DNA of 16,362 bases from positions 1-16,362 of the forward strand of contig JBMZFW010000025.1 in NCBI GenBank assembly GCA_049615605.1. Reading direction: 5' to 3'. Shown here in pieces: positions 1 to 7,034 of the stretch. Both the position numbers and the translations under genes were made by a program. The notes beneath the pieces are model-generated. The model had not been told where the DNA came from. It saw nothing but the letters and a program-made list of their open reading frames with translations, and searched no databases. How positions within the stretch are numbered: the first letter of the stretch is position 1; every line of letters begins with the position of its first letter. This DNA is from JAQWUY01 sp049615605 (GTDB lineage: Bacteria > Pseudomonadota > Alphaproteobacteria > JAQWUY01).

Positions 1-797
1 CTTGTAAATTCTTACTGTTTTATTCGGGTGGTAACTTAGGCGTTGACCAAGGTAATCTTATTTTATTAGCATTTGCATTAATGTTAATCGTTGTAATTCC
101 AGTATTAATTATGTCTGTTGCATTCCCACTTTGGTACAGCAACAAAGATGCTGATTATCAACCAAACTGGTCACACTCTAGCGTTATTGAATTTTTTGCT
201 TGGGGTATTCCTATCCTTATTATTGCGGTTCTTGGTTATACAACTTATATCACATCGCATTCTATGGACCCAAGAAAATCATTAGTTGGTAAATACGAAG
301 GTGCGGAACAAAAAGAAGTTGTTATTCAAGCCGTATCTATGGATTGGAAATGGGTATTCTTTTATCCAGACCAAGATATTGCAACGGTAAATGAAATTGC
401 AATTCCTGTTAACACACCAATCAAATTCCAAATCACATCTGATACTGTAATGAATTCATTCTTCATTCCAGAACTAGGTTCACAAATCTATGCAATGGGT
501 GGTATGGAAAACAGACTACACCTTATTTCAAAGCGTATCAAAACTATGCGTGGTATTTCTGCCAACTATAGTGGTTTTGGTTTCTCTGGTATGAAGTTCA
601 ATGTAATTTCAACAGATAAAAAAGGTTTTGAAAACTGGATTAAAAAAGTTAAATCTTCAAATGTTAAGTTTGACCAAGCAGCGTACTCTCGCTTAAAAGG
701 TAAGCAAACAAAAGACCACCGCGTTGAATACTTTAGCGATGTTGTGGATTCTGAACAATTTGAAAATATCATTCGTAAATATTTAAAAACACACTAA
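1..797 (+). CDS. cyoA: Cytochrome bo3 ubiquinol oxidase subunit II (5' end cut off by window)
   Basis: Subunit II of the heme-copper quinol oxidase, a membrane-anchored protein with a periplasmic cupredoxin-like domain. The open frame continues upstream of the first in-frame ATG (81) to the window edge. Codon 3-5 is a Cys that aligns, without gaps to the following G-x-L/I-G, with the lipobox Cys of E. coli CyoA as I recall it. So nearly the whole mature protein is present and only the signal peptide is missing. Two membrane segments follow (LILLAFALMLIVVIPVL and the stretch after NWSHSSVIEF). Family blocks seen are SMDWKWVFFYP, IATVNEIAIPVNTP and VMNSFFIPELGSQIYAMGGM. The region where CuA ligands sit in cytochrome c oxidases (SANYSGFGFSGMKF) has no Cys or His, which marks a quinol oxidase. 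The acidic/Met-rich C-terminal tail of E. coli CyoA is absent. It is the first visible gene of cyoABCDE; its promoter lies outside the window. Confidence 0.96.
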   Translation, partial: CKFLLFYSGGNLGVDQGNLILLAFALMLIVVIPVLIMSVAFPLWYSNKDADYQPNWSHSSVIEFFAWGIPILIIAVLGYTTYITSHSMDPRKSLVGKYEGAEQKEVVIQAVSMDWKWVFFYPDQDIATVNEIAIPVNTPIKFQITSDTVMNSFFIPELGSQIYAMGGMENRLHLISKRIKTMRGISANYSGFGFSGMKFNVISTDKKGFENWIKKVKSSNVKFDQAAYSRLKGKQTKDHRVEYFSDVVDSEQFENIIRKYLKTH

Positions 798-810
798 GGG
801 GTAAATGAAA

Positions 811-2829
811 ATGGCAAGACCTACAAACATAGTAACAGAACCACACTGGTTCTTTGGTAAATTAAACTTAGACGTTTTCCCTACTGACCCGATTGTATGG
901 GGCGTTGGTATCGTCGTTGGTATCCTTGGTGCGGCTTTATTAGGCTTTATCACAAAGAAAAAATTATGGGGCTATTTATGGTCGGAATGGTTTACAACCG
1001 TTGACCACAAAAAGATTGCCATAATGTATACGATTGTTGCGTTGGTGATGTTAGTGCGTGGCTTTTCTGATGCCATATTAATGCGTACACACCAAGCATT
1101 GGCAACATCGGACAGTTTTGGTTCGGGCTATCTTCCGCCTGAACACTATGACCAAATCTTTACTGCCCACGCGGTAATTATGATTTTCTTCGTAGCAACA
1201 CCACTTGTTGCGGCACTTTGGAACCTTGTTGTTCCATTACAAATTGGTGCCCGTGATGTTGCGTTTCCATTCCTTAACAACCTTAGTTTCTGGTTCTTTG
1301 CCGCAGGTGCAATTTTAATCAATGTATCATTATTCGTTGGTGAATTCGGTAATGTTGGTTGGCTTGCATACCCACCATTAAGTGGTATTGAATATAACCC
1401 TTGGGTTGGTGTGGATTATTGGATATGGTCATTACAAATTTCAGGTATCGGTACAACCTTAACAGCGGTAAACTTTATCGCAACTGTATTAAGAATGCGC
1501 GCACCTGGTATGACATTAATGAAAATGCCAATTTTCATTTGGACAACTTTATCAGCAGCGGGTATTGCGGCGATTATCTTCCCAATCTTAACGGTTGCAA
1601 TCGCATTATTAACAATGGACCGTTATATTGATACAAACTTCTTTACGAACGAACTTGGCGGTAACCAAATGACTTGGGTTAACCTTGTTTGGGCTTGGGG
1701 TCACCCAGAAGTATACTTCTTAGTACTTCCTGCCTTTGGTGTATTTGCCGAATTAGTTCCAGTGTTCTCACGCAAGAAATTATTTGGTTACACTGGTTTC
1801 GTATATGCAACGCTAGTTATTATGATACTGTCGTTCCTTGTATGGCTTCACCACTTCTTTACAATGGGTTCTGGTGCAAGTGTAAACGCGTTCTTTGGTA
1901 TCGCGACAATGACGATTGCCATTCCAACTGGTGTTAAAATATTTAACTGGCTATTTACAATGTATAAAGGTCGTGTTGAACTTTCAGCTGGTATTTACTG
2001 GACGATTGCATTCCTTATCACATTCACTGTTGGTGGTATGACTGGTGTAATGTTATCTATTCCAGCAGCTGACTTTGTATTACACAACTCTTTATTCTTA
2101 GTCGCCCACTTCCATAATACAATTATCGGTGGTGCCGTATTCGGTTACCTTGCTGGTATTACATATTGGTGGCCAAAGGCAACTGGTTTCAAATTAAATG
2201 AAACTCTTGGTAAATGGTCTGCTATGTTATGGCTTGTTGGTTTCTTCGTAGCATTTATGCCAATTTATGCGGTTGGATTTATGGGTGCAACACGTCGTCT
2301 TAACTACTATGATAACCCAGATTGGGCGCCGTACTTTATCGTTGCTGCATTTGGTGTGTTCATTATTGCCGCTGGTATCGGTGCAAATGTTCTTAACTTT
2401 GTATACAGCTTCTTAAAGCGTAAAGAACAAGCCGATGTTGATGGTGACCCTTGGGATGGTAATACTCTTGAATGGTCAACATCTTCACCACCACCATTTT
2501 ATAACTTTGCAAAAATCCCGTATGTAAATGCGCTGGACGATTGGAAGCACAAAAAAGATAATGGTGTGGCATATCAACCAATTAAAAAGTATGAAAGAAT
2601 TCACATGCCTGCAAACACAACGGCAGGTCCAATTATCGGTGTTCTTTCAACTGTATTTGGTTTCGCATTCATCTGGCACATCTGGTGGTTAGTGGTATTA
2701 ACATTCGTTGGAATGATTGCTACTTTCATCTGGCACAATGTTTGTGCACCAAAAGATTACTATGTTGAAATTGACGAAGTAAAAGCAATTGAAGAAGCAA
2801 GAATGAAATCTCTTGGTAAAAAAGCGTAA
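811..2829 (+). CDS. cyoB: Cytochrome bo3 ubiquinol oxidase subunit I
   Basis: Catalytic heme-copper subunit that oxidises ubiquinol, reduces oxygen to water and pumps protons. Numbering from the ATG at 811, all key residues of the E. coli enzyme are present: low-spin heme ligands H120 and H435, heme o ligand H433, CuB ligands H298, H347 and H348, E300 and Y302 in WGHPEVY, D149 of the D-channel (GARDVAFPFLNN) and K376 of the K-channel (PTGVKIFNW). The length of 672 residues is close to E. coli CyoB (663), with a slightly longer N-terminus. The start is ambiguous: ATG codons lie at 805 and 811. The ribosome-binding site AAGGGG (796-801) is 3 nt from the first and 9 nt from the second, so 811 is preferred. 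It follows cyoA by a few bases, and that binding site overlaps the cyoA stop codon, consistent with translational coupling. Confidence 0.98.
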   Translation: MARPTNIVTEPHWFFGKLNLDVFPTDPIVWGVGIVVGILGAALLGFITKKKLWGYLWSEWFTTVDHKKIAIMYTIVALVMLVRGFSDAILMRTHQALATSDSFGSGYLPPEHYDQIFTAHAVIMIFFVATPLVAALWNLVVPLQIGARDVAFPFLNNLSFWFFAAGAILINVSLFVGEFGNVGWLAYPPLSGIEYNPWVGVDYWIWSLQISGIGTTLTAVNFIATVLRMRAPGMTLMKMPIFIWTTLSAAGIAAIIFPILTVAIALLTMDRYIDTNFFTNELGGNQMTWVNLVWAWGHPEVYFLVLPAFGVFAELVPVFSRKKLFGYTGFVYATLVIMILSFLVWLHHFFTMGSGASVNAFFGIATMTIAIPTGVKIFNWLFTMYKGRVELSAGIYWTIAFLITFTVGGMTGVMLSIPAADFVLHNSLFLVAHFHNTIIGGAVFGYLAGITYWWPKATGFKLNETLGKWSAMLWLVGFFVAFMPIYAVGFMGATRRLNYYDNPDWAPYFIVAAFGVFIIAAGIGANVLNFVYSFLKRKEQADVDGDPWDGNTLEWSTSSPPPFYNFAKIPYVNALDDWKHKKDNGVAYQPIKKYERIHMPANTTAGPIIGVLSTVFGFAFIWHIWWLVVLTFVGMIATFIWHNVCAPKDYYVEIDEVKAIEEARMKSLGKKA

Positions 2830-2850
2830 TTTAAAAGGATATTAAAAACT

Positions 2851-3456
2851 ATGACAAAAGAAAATATTAAAGTATACGCCGACGATCACCATCAGGATAT
2901 GGAAACAGATACTGTATTCGGTTTCTGGATTTATTTAATGACGGACTGTCTGTTATTTGCAACATTATTTGCGGTGTTTGCAGTAACACCACAAATGCCA
3001 AATGCTTATGGTGTAATGCCAAGCGAATTGTTTGATTTAAAACTTATCGCAACTGAAACAGCATTACTTCTTGCATCGTCATTCACATTCGGTATGGCAA
3101 TGCTGGCAATGTATGCAAACAACTTAAAGAAAGTTATTTCTTGGTTAATCGTTACATTAATTTTTGGTTTAGGTTTCTTAAGCATTGAGATTTATGAATT
3201 CATTCACTTATCACACAATGGTGCACCAATTAACCTTAATGCTTACTGGGCTATTTTCTATGGTCTTGTTGGTACACACGGTTTACACGTAACATCTGGT
3301 TCAATTTGGATGCTTGTTATGTTTGCACACTTAAAGCGTGATGGCTTAACGGCACAAAACCAAACGCGTTTAACTTGTTTAAGTTTATTCTGGCACTTCC
3401 TAGATTTAATCTGGATTGCTGTATTTACAATCGTTTATCTATTAGGAGTATTATAA
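2851..3456 (+). CDS. cyoC: Cytochrome bo3 ubiquinol oxidase subunit III
   Basis: Integral membrane subunit III of the bo3 oxidase, which stabilises the complex and has no redox centre. The 201-residue length matches E. coli CyoC (about 204). The protein begins with a short hydrophilic segment rich in Asp and His, then shows about five hydrophobic helices. Family features include the FGFWIYLMTDCLLFATLF start of helix 1, FLSIEIYEF, the GLVGTHGLHVTSG segment and the C-terminal FWHFLDLIWIAVF block. The ribosome-binding site AAGGA at 2835-2839 lies 11 nt before the ATG. The gene starts 21 nt after the cyoB stop and is separated from cyoD by one base, so it is a mid-operon gene. Confidence 0.97.
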   Translation: MTKENIKVYADDHHQDMETDTVFGFWIYLMTDCLLFATLFAVFAVTPQMPNAYGVMPSELFDLKLIATETALLLASSFTFGMAMLAMYANNLKKVISWLIVTLIFGLGFLSIEIYEFIHLSHNGAPINLNAYWAIFYGLVGTHGLHVTSGSIWMLVMFAHLKRDGLTAQNQTRLTCLSLFWHFLDLIWIAVFTIVYLLGVL

Positions 3457-3457
3457 G

Positions 3458-3787
3458 ATGGCTAGTAATCACGGACCTGCGGTACCACACGGTACTTTTT
3501 CAGAATATGTTAAGGGTTTAATCTTTTCAATCATACTAACTGTTATTTCATTTGGTGTGGTAATGACGGGAACTTTTGACAAGGCAACAACAATTGTTAT
3601 TTTATTAACATCTGCGGTTATTCAGCTGTTTGCACAAATTGTTTACTTCTTACATATGAAGCGTACACCTGACCAGTCGTGGAACATTGTATCTGGTTTC
3701 TTTACGGTAATTCAGGTTGCCATACTTGTTCTTGGCACAATGTGGATTATGTACCACTTGCACTTTAATATGCAAATTGGTCATTAA
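3458..3787 (+). CDS. cyoD: Cytochrome bo3 ubiquinol oxidase subunit IV
   Basis: Small membrane subunit IV of the bo3 oxidase, which helps assemble subunit I and its CuB site. The protein has 109 residues, the same size as E. coli CyoD. A short hydrophilic N-terminus (HGPAVPHGTFSEYVKG) is followed by three hydrophobic helices. The segment AQIVYFLHMKRTPDQSWN is the family signature. The start is supported by AGGAG at 3444-3448, nine bases before the ATG and inside the end of cyoC. The gene begins one base after the cyoC stop and is followed at once by a Rho-independent terminator, so it is the last structural gene before the assembly gene cyoE. Confidence 0.97.
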   Translation: MASNHGPAVPHGTFSEYVKGLIFSIILTVISFGVVMTGTFDKATTIVILLTSAVIQLFAQIVYFLHMKRTPDQSWNIVSGFFTVIQVAILVLGTMWIMYHLHFNMQIGH

Positions 3788-3792
3788 TAATA

Positions 3793-3826
3793 AAATCCCT
3801 AGCGTCAAACCTAGGGATTTGTTTTT
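3793..3826 (+). terminator. Rho-independent terminator between cyoD and cyoE
   Basis: A perfect 10-bp stem AAATCCCTAG (3793-3802) / CTAGGGATTT (3811-3820) with an 8-nt loop is followed by GTTTTT. It lies six bases after the cyoD stop and 16 bases before the cyoE start. The likely cyoE ribosome-binding site (AGGG, 3827-3830) begins immediately after the T-run. No promoter fits between the terminator and cyoE, so cyoE is probably expressed by readthrough at a lower level than the structural subunits. Confidence 0.85.
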
Positions 3827-3841
3827 AGGGTCATATAATCA

Positions 3842-4705
3842 ATGTTTAAATCATACTTTCAATTAGCAAAGCCCGGTATTGTAATGGGCAACTTAATATC
3901 TGGACTTGGTGGATTTTTCTATGCATCACAAGGCGGTATGTATCCAGATATTTTTGTTGGTACAATGGTGGGATTAATTTTGGTAATTGCATCTGCTTGT
4001 GCATTTAATAATGTTTACGATATGGACATTGACAAATTAATGTCACGCACCCAAACACGCCCAATGATTACGGGTGAAATAAGTAAGACAAACGCACTTA
4101 TCTTTGCAAGCATTATTGGTTTAATCGGTTTTATAAGTCTTTGGGTGTTATCAAGCAAGACTGCATTTTATGTTGGTGCATTTGCATTCTTTATTTATGT
4201 GATTGCTTATACTGTATGGTCAAAAAGACAATCAACTTGGGGAACATTTATCGGTAGCTTTTCTGGTGCAGTCCCACCGCTTCTTGGTTATGTATCAATT
4301 ACCGATACTATTGATACGGCGGGTATTTTAATTTTTGTATTATATGTTATTTGGCAAATGCCACATTCTTATGCCATCGCTATTTTCCGTCTTGACGATT
4401 ATAAAAAGGCAAAGATAAATGTATTGCCCGTTGCAAAAGGTTTTGACCGAACACGCAGTTCAATAATGCTTCACATTTCTGCATTTGTTGCTGTATTAGC
4501 CCTGTTTGGATTTATGGGTTATATGCACCCTATTGGTTTATTGTTTTCATTGGCAATGGCGGTATATTGGTTGGCAACGGCAACTTTTCTTTATGATAAT
4601 ATGAAAAAAGAAAAATGGGCGAAGCAAATCTTTTTCCAATCTATCTTTATTGTTATTGTATTAAACTTATGTCTTGGCTTTAACGGGTTATTAAATAATT
4701 TATAA
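3842..4705 (+). CDS. cyoE: Protoheme IX farnesyltransferase (heme O synthase)
   Basis: UbiA-superfamily membrane prenyltransferase that attaches farnesyl from farnesyl diphosphate to heme B, making the heme O needed by the CyoB binuclear centre. The 287-residue length matches E. coli CyoE (296). The first prenyl-diphosphate/Mg binding motif is seen as N56-x3-D60-x3-D64 (FNNVYDMDIDKLMSRTQTRP). The second conserved loop is FRLDDYKKAKINVLPV, with the family YxxxK and a nearby Asp pair. Seven to nine hydrophobic helices are apparent. The likely ribosome-binding site is AGGG at 3827-3830, 11 nt before the ATG and right at the end of the upstream terminator. CtaB of cytochrome c oxidase operons is the same family; the cyo context supports the cyoE name. 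The stop codon overlaps the start of the next gene (TAATG). Confidence 0.96.
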   Translation: MFKSYFQLAKPGIVMGNLISGLGGFFYASQGGMYPDIFVGTMVGLILVIASACAFNNVYDMDIDKLMSRTQTRPMITGEISKTNALIFASIIGLIGFISLWVLSSKTAFYVGAFAFFIYVIAYTVWSKRQSTWGTFIGSFSGAVPPLLGYVSITDTIDTAGILIFVLYVIWQMPHSYAIAIFRLDDYKKAKINVLPVAKGFDRTRSSIMLHISAFVAVLALFGFMGYMHPIGLLFSLAMAVYWLATATFLYDNMKKEKWAKQIFFQSIFIVIVLNLCLGFNGLLNNL

Positions 4706-5199
4706 TGATTAAAAAAATACTATTCATATTAAGTGCTATTGGTTTTATTGTTCCTGTAAATGCGGAATCAGTAAAGATAAGCGATATTATGCGTGGTCTT
4801 ACCACTGAATCTTGTATTGTAATGATGAAGGCTGTGGAAAAGAAAATGTTTAAAGGTGTGCCAATGCGTACATATCCAATCGTAAACAAAAGTAATCCAC
4901 AAGGTAATATATTCAGTGCAACCGCTGAACTTGATTACAATGGTGATGACAGCCAAGTTAACATAACAGCAAGCCCGATTAAAAACGGTTGTAATATTGT
5001 ATTTACGGAAACCTTTACATCAAATAACCCATGCATAGAAATGCGTGAAAAATTATTCAAAAAATGGAAAATGTTGGGCAAATTAAACCAAACACTTGTA
5101 TTTAGCTATAAAAAAGACAAAGACTTTATTGCTTACCTAACACCACAGGGCAATGGGGCGACTTGCCTTATTACAAAACGCCAAATATTTTACAAGTAA
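4705..5199 (+). CDS. Secreted four-cysteine protein of unknown function, coupled to cyoE
   Basis: I do not recognise the family. The 164-residue product begins with a clear Sec signal peptide: two Lys, a hydrophobic core (ILFILSAIGFIV) and a probable signal peptidase I site after Ala20 (VNA-ES). The mature part has four Cys (C37, C96, C110, C154), which could form two disulfides in the periplasm, and no further membrane helix. It alternates polar and hydrophobic residues in a way that suggests beta strands. The ATG overlaps the cyoE stop by one base (TAATG), so translation is probably coupled, and the gene shares the cyo transcript. A role linked to oxidase maturation is only an inference from position: no metal-binding CxxxC, thioredoxin or SCO-like motif is present. 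Confidence 0.85.
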   Translation: MIKKILFILSAIGFIVPVNAESVKISDIMRGLTTESCIVMMKAVEKKMFKGVPMRTYPIVNKSNPQGNIFSATAELDYNGDDSQVNITASPIKNGCNIVFTETFTSNNPCIEMREKLFKKWKMLGKLNQTLVFSYKKDKDFIAYLTPQGNGATCLITKRQIFYK

Positions 5200-5212
5200 T
5201 TGACTCTAATAC

Positions 5213-5241
5213 TTGACTCTAGCGACAAAAAAGTTTATAAA
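5213..5241 (+). promoter_or_regulatory. Probable sigma70 promoter of the glycine riboswitch-gcv operon
   Basis: TTGACT (5213-5218), a 17-nt spacer and TATAAA (5236-5241) form a near-consensus promoter. Transcription would start near 5248, about 15 nt before the first glycine aptamer. The -35 hexamer lies in the second copy of a 9-bp direct repeat TTGACTCTA (5200-5208 and 5213-5221), 13 bp apart. Confidence 0.65.
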
Positions 5242-5259
5242 TTTATACACCATTGATAA

Positions 5260-5433
5260 GTGGGGGAGAGCGTGTTTTAAACAACACCACCGAAGGAGCA
5301 ACACCCTGGAAACTCTCAGGTACAAGGACCACACTTTAAGGTAAATCTGGAAAGAGATTCTAATCTCGCCGAAGGAGGAACCCCCTTAATTGCTTAAGGG
5401 CTAACGCTCTCAGGCTTCCGTACAGAAGGGGAT
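5260..5433 (+). ncRNA. Tandem glycine riboswitch upstream of gcvT
   Basis: Two consecutive glycine aptamers are visible by their conserved cores. Aptamer 1 spans about 5260-5332: GGGGGAGAG at 5262-5270, CCGAAGGAGCAA at 5290-5301, and GAAACTCTCAGG at 5309-5320 followed by the AGGACC closing segment. Aptamer 2 spans about 5343-5433: GGAAAGAG at 5349-5356, GCCGAAGGAGGAA at 5368-5380, a small hairpin CCCTTAA/TTAAGGG (5393-5410), and GCTCTCAGG at 5405-5413 with the closing CAGAAGGGG. The linker between them is only about 10 nt, as is usual for the cooperative tandem form. In known cases glycine binding turns on the glycine cleavage genes, which fits gcvT 43 nt downstream. No hairpin with a T-run lies between aptamer 2 and gcvT, so control is probably at translation initiation rather than at a terminator. 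Confidence 0.93.
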
Positions 5434-5475
5434 GTCAATTTTGGCACAAACTTAATTAATGTATAGGGGGCAAAT

Positions 5476-6591
5476 ATGTCTGAATTAAAAACTACACCAT
5501 TACACGCTTTGCACATTGAACTAGGTGCAAAGATGGTTGAATTCACAGGTTATGATATGCCTGTTTCGTATCCATTGGGCGTTCTAAAAGAACACACTTG
5601 GACGCGTGAAAACTGTGGGCTATTTGATGTATCACATATGGGTCAAGCATGGCTTATTGCTGATTCACAAGAAACTGTTGCTGATGAAGTTGAAAAACTT
5701 ATTCCAGCGGAAGTAAAAGGTCTTGCGCAAGGTAAACAACAATATTCACAATTATTAAATGATAATGGTGGTATTATGGATGATTTAATCATCACAAAAC
5801 CAGCTGAAGAAAAATATGCTGACCGTTTATACATTGTTGTAAATGCGGGCTGTAAAGAAGTTGATTATGCATTTATGGCTGAAAAATTTGGCAGTGTTAA
5901 AATTGAACGCCTTGAAAACCGTGCACAAATCGCAATCCAAGGTCCAAAAGCTGAATCTGTATTATCAAAAATTATCCCAGGTACAGAAGCAATGACATTT
6001 ATGACATTCAAATCATTTGATTGGAATGGCGTTGAAGTATTAGTATCACGCGCTGGTTATACTGGTGAAGATGGATACGAAGTTTCTGTTCCAGCGGAAA
6101 GCTCTGTTGAATTTGCAAAGTTATTAGGTGCAGATGCAGACGCTGAATGGATTGGTCTTGGTGCCAGAGACAGCCTAAGACTTGAATCAGGTTTATGCTT
6201 ATACGGTAATGACCTTGATGAAACAACAACGCCGATTGAAGCTGACTTATTATGGTCAATTTCTAAGCGTCGCCGTGCTGAAGGCGGTTTCACAGGTGCT
6301 GATACGGTACTTAAACAAATTGAAAATGGCGCGTCAAGAAAACGCGTTGGCTTTGACATTGATGGTCGTGCCCCATGTCGTGAAGGAACTGAAGTTTTCG
6401 TCGGTGGCGAAAAAGTTGGTGAAATCACATCTGGTGGATTCGGCGTAAGTGTTGGCAAACCAGTTGCAATGGGTTATATTAATATAGAGCATTCTGCTGT
6501 TGATACAGAAGTTACCTTAATGGTACGAAACAAAGAAGTATCAGCAAAAGTATGTAAAATGCCTTTTGTAAAACAAAATTATAAACGATAA
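5476..6591 (+). CDS. gcvT: Glycine cleavage system T protein (aminomethyltransferase)
   Basis: Transfers the methylene group from the aminomethyl-lipoyl arm of the H protein to tetrahydrofolate and releases ammonia. The 371-residue length matches the family (E. coli 364). The N-terminus shows TPLHALHIELGAKMVEFTGY and FDVSHMGQ. The GGIMDDLI block carries the conserved catalytic Asp (D102 here; D101 in E. coli). SRAGYTGEDGYE and the GARDSLRLESGLCLYGNDLDE region are canonical folate-site segments, and the C-terminal barrel domain includes VGEITSGGFGVSVGKPVAMGYI. The ATG at 5476 is supported by AGGGGG at 5465-5470. It is the first gene of gcvTHP under the glycine riboswitch, with gcvH starting 19 nt after its stop. 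Confidence 0.97.
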   Translation: MSELKTTPLHALHIELGAKMVEFTGYDMPVSYPLGVLKEHTWTRENCGLFDVSHMGQAWLIADSQETVADEVEKLIPAEVKGLAQGKQQYSQLLNDNGGIMDDLIITKPAEEKYADRLYIVVNAGCKEVDYAFMAEKFGSVKIERLENRAQIAIQGPKAESVLSKIIPGTEAMTFMTFKSFDWNGVEVLVSRAGYTGEDGYEVSVPAESSVEFAKLLGADADAEWIGLGARDSLRLESGLCLYGNDLDETTTPIEADLLWSISKRRRAEGGFTGADTVLKQIENGASRKRVGFDIDGRAPCREGTEVFVGGEKVGEITSGGFGVSVGKPVAMGYINIEHSAVDTEVTLMVRNKEVSAKVCKMPFVKQNYKR

Positions 6592-6610
6592 AATTTTAGG
6601 AGAGAAAATT

Positions 6611-6976
6611 ATGACAGTAAAATATACAAAAGACCACGAATGGGTAAAACTTGAAGGTGATGTTGCAACAGTTGGTATCACTGAATACGCACAAGAACAA
6701 CTTGGTGATGTAGTATTCGTTGATTTACCAGATGTTGGTGACACTTTCGCTGCAGAAGAAGACGCTTGCGTTGTTGAATCTGTAAAAGCTGCATCTGACA
6801 TTTATGTTCCAGTTGCTGGCGAAATCGTTGAAGTAAACGAAGACCTTGAAGCAACACCTGCTTTAATCAATACAGCTGCAACAACTGATGGCTGGATTTT
6901 CAAAGTTAAAATGGATGATGCTTCTGAATTTGACGGTCTTTTAGACGAAGATGCGTACAAAGCATTAATTTCATAA
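6611..6976 (+). CDS. gcvH: Glycine cleavage system H protein (lipoyl carrier)
   Basis: Lipoylated shuttle protein that carries the aminomethyl intermediate from the P to the T protein. The 121-residue length is close to the family norm (about 129 in E. coli). The single lipoyl domain is intact: KYTKDHEW at the start, VGITEYAQEQLGDVVFVDLP, and the lipoylation site K59 in VVESVKAASDIY, followed by the PVAGEIVEVNE hairpin and GWIFKVK near the C-terminus. The ATG follows TAGGAGAG (6597-6604) at good spacing. The gene lies 19 nt after gcvT and is followed 6 nt after its stop by a terminator-like hairpin, which separates it from gcvP. Confidence 0.97.
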   Translation: MTVKYTKDHEWVKLEGDVATVGITEYAQEQLGDVVFVDLPDVGDTFAAEEDACVVESVKAASDIYVPVAGEIVEVNEDLEATPALINTAATTDGWIFKVKMDDASEFDGLLDEDAYKALIS

Positions 6977-6982
6977 TTATAT

Positions 6983-7016
6983 AAGGGGCGGGTTTAACCG
7001 CCCTTTTATTTTGTTT
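6983..7016 (+). terminator. Rho-independent terminator (likely partial) between gcvH and gcvP
   Basis: A GC-rich stem GGGCGG (6986-6991) / CCGCCC (6998-7003), extended by a G-U pair and A-T pairs on the outside, has a six-base loop and is followed by TTTTATTTTGTTTT. It stands out in an AT-rich background. gcvP starts at 7035 with no room for a separate promoter after the hairpin, so it probably acts as a readthrough attenuator or 3'-end stabiliser for the gcvTH message. Confidence 0.75.
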
Positions 7017-7034
7017 TATAAAAGGATAAATAAA

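Noticed and set aside
4680..4956. Minus-strand frames overlapping the end of cyoE and the secreted-protein gene
   Set aside because: The plus-strand frame has a signal peptide and coupled start; the antisense frames have no start signals or protein features.
6057..6458. 133-codon open frame on the minus strand inside gcvT
   Set aside because: It is entirely antisense to a well-conserved gene, has no recognisable protein features, and is explained by the codon use of gcvT.
7011..7034. In-frame TTG as an earlier gcvP start
   Set aside because: It lies in the T-rich tail of the gcvH terminator with no ribosome-binding site; ATG 7035 has AAAGGA and gives the family N-terminus and K706 numbering.
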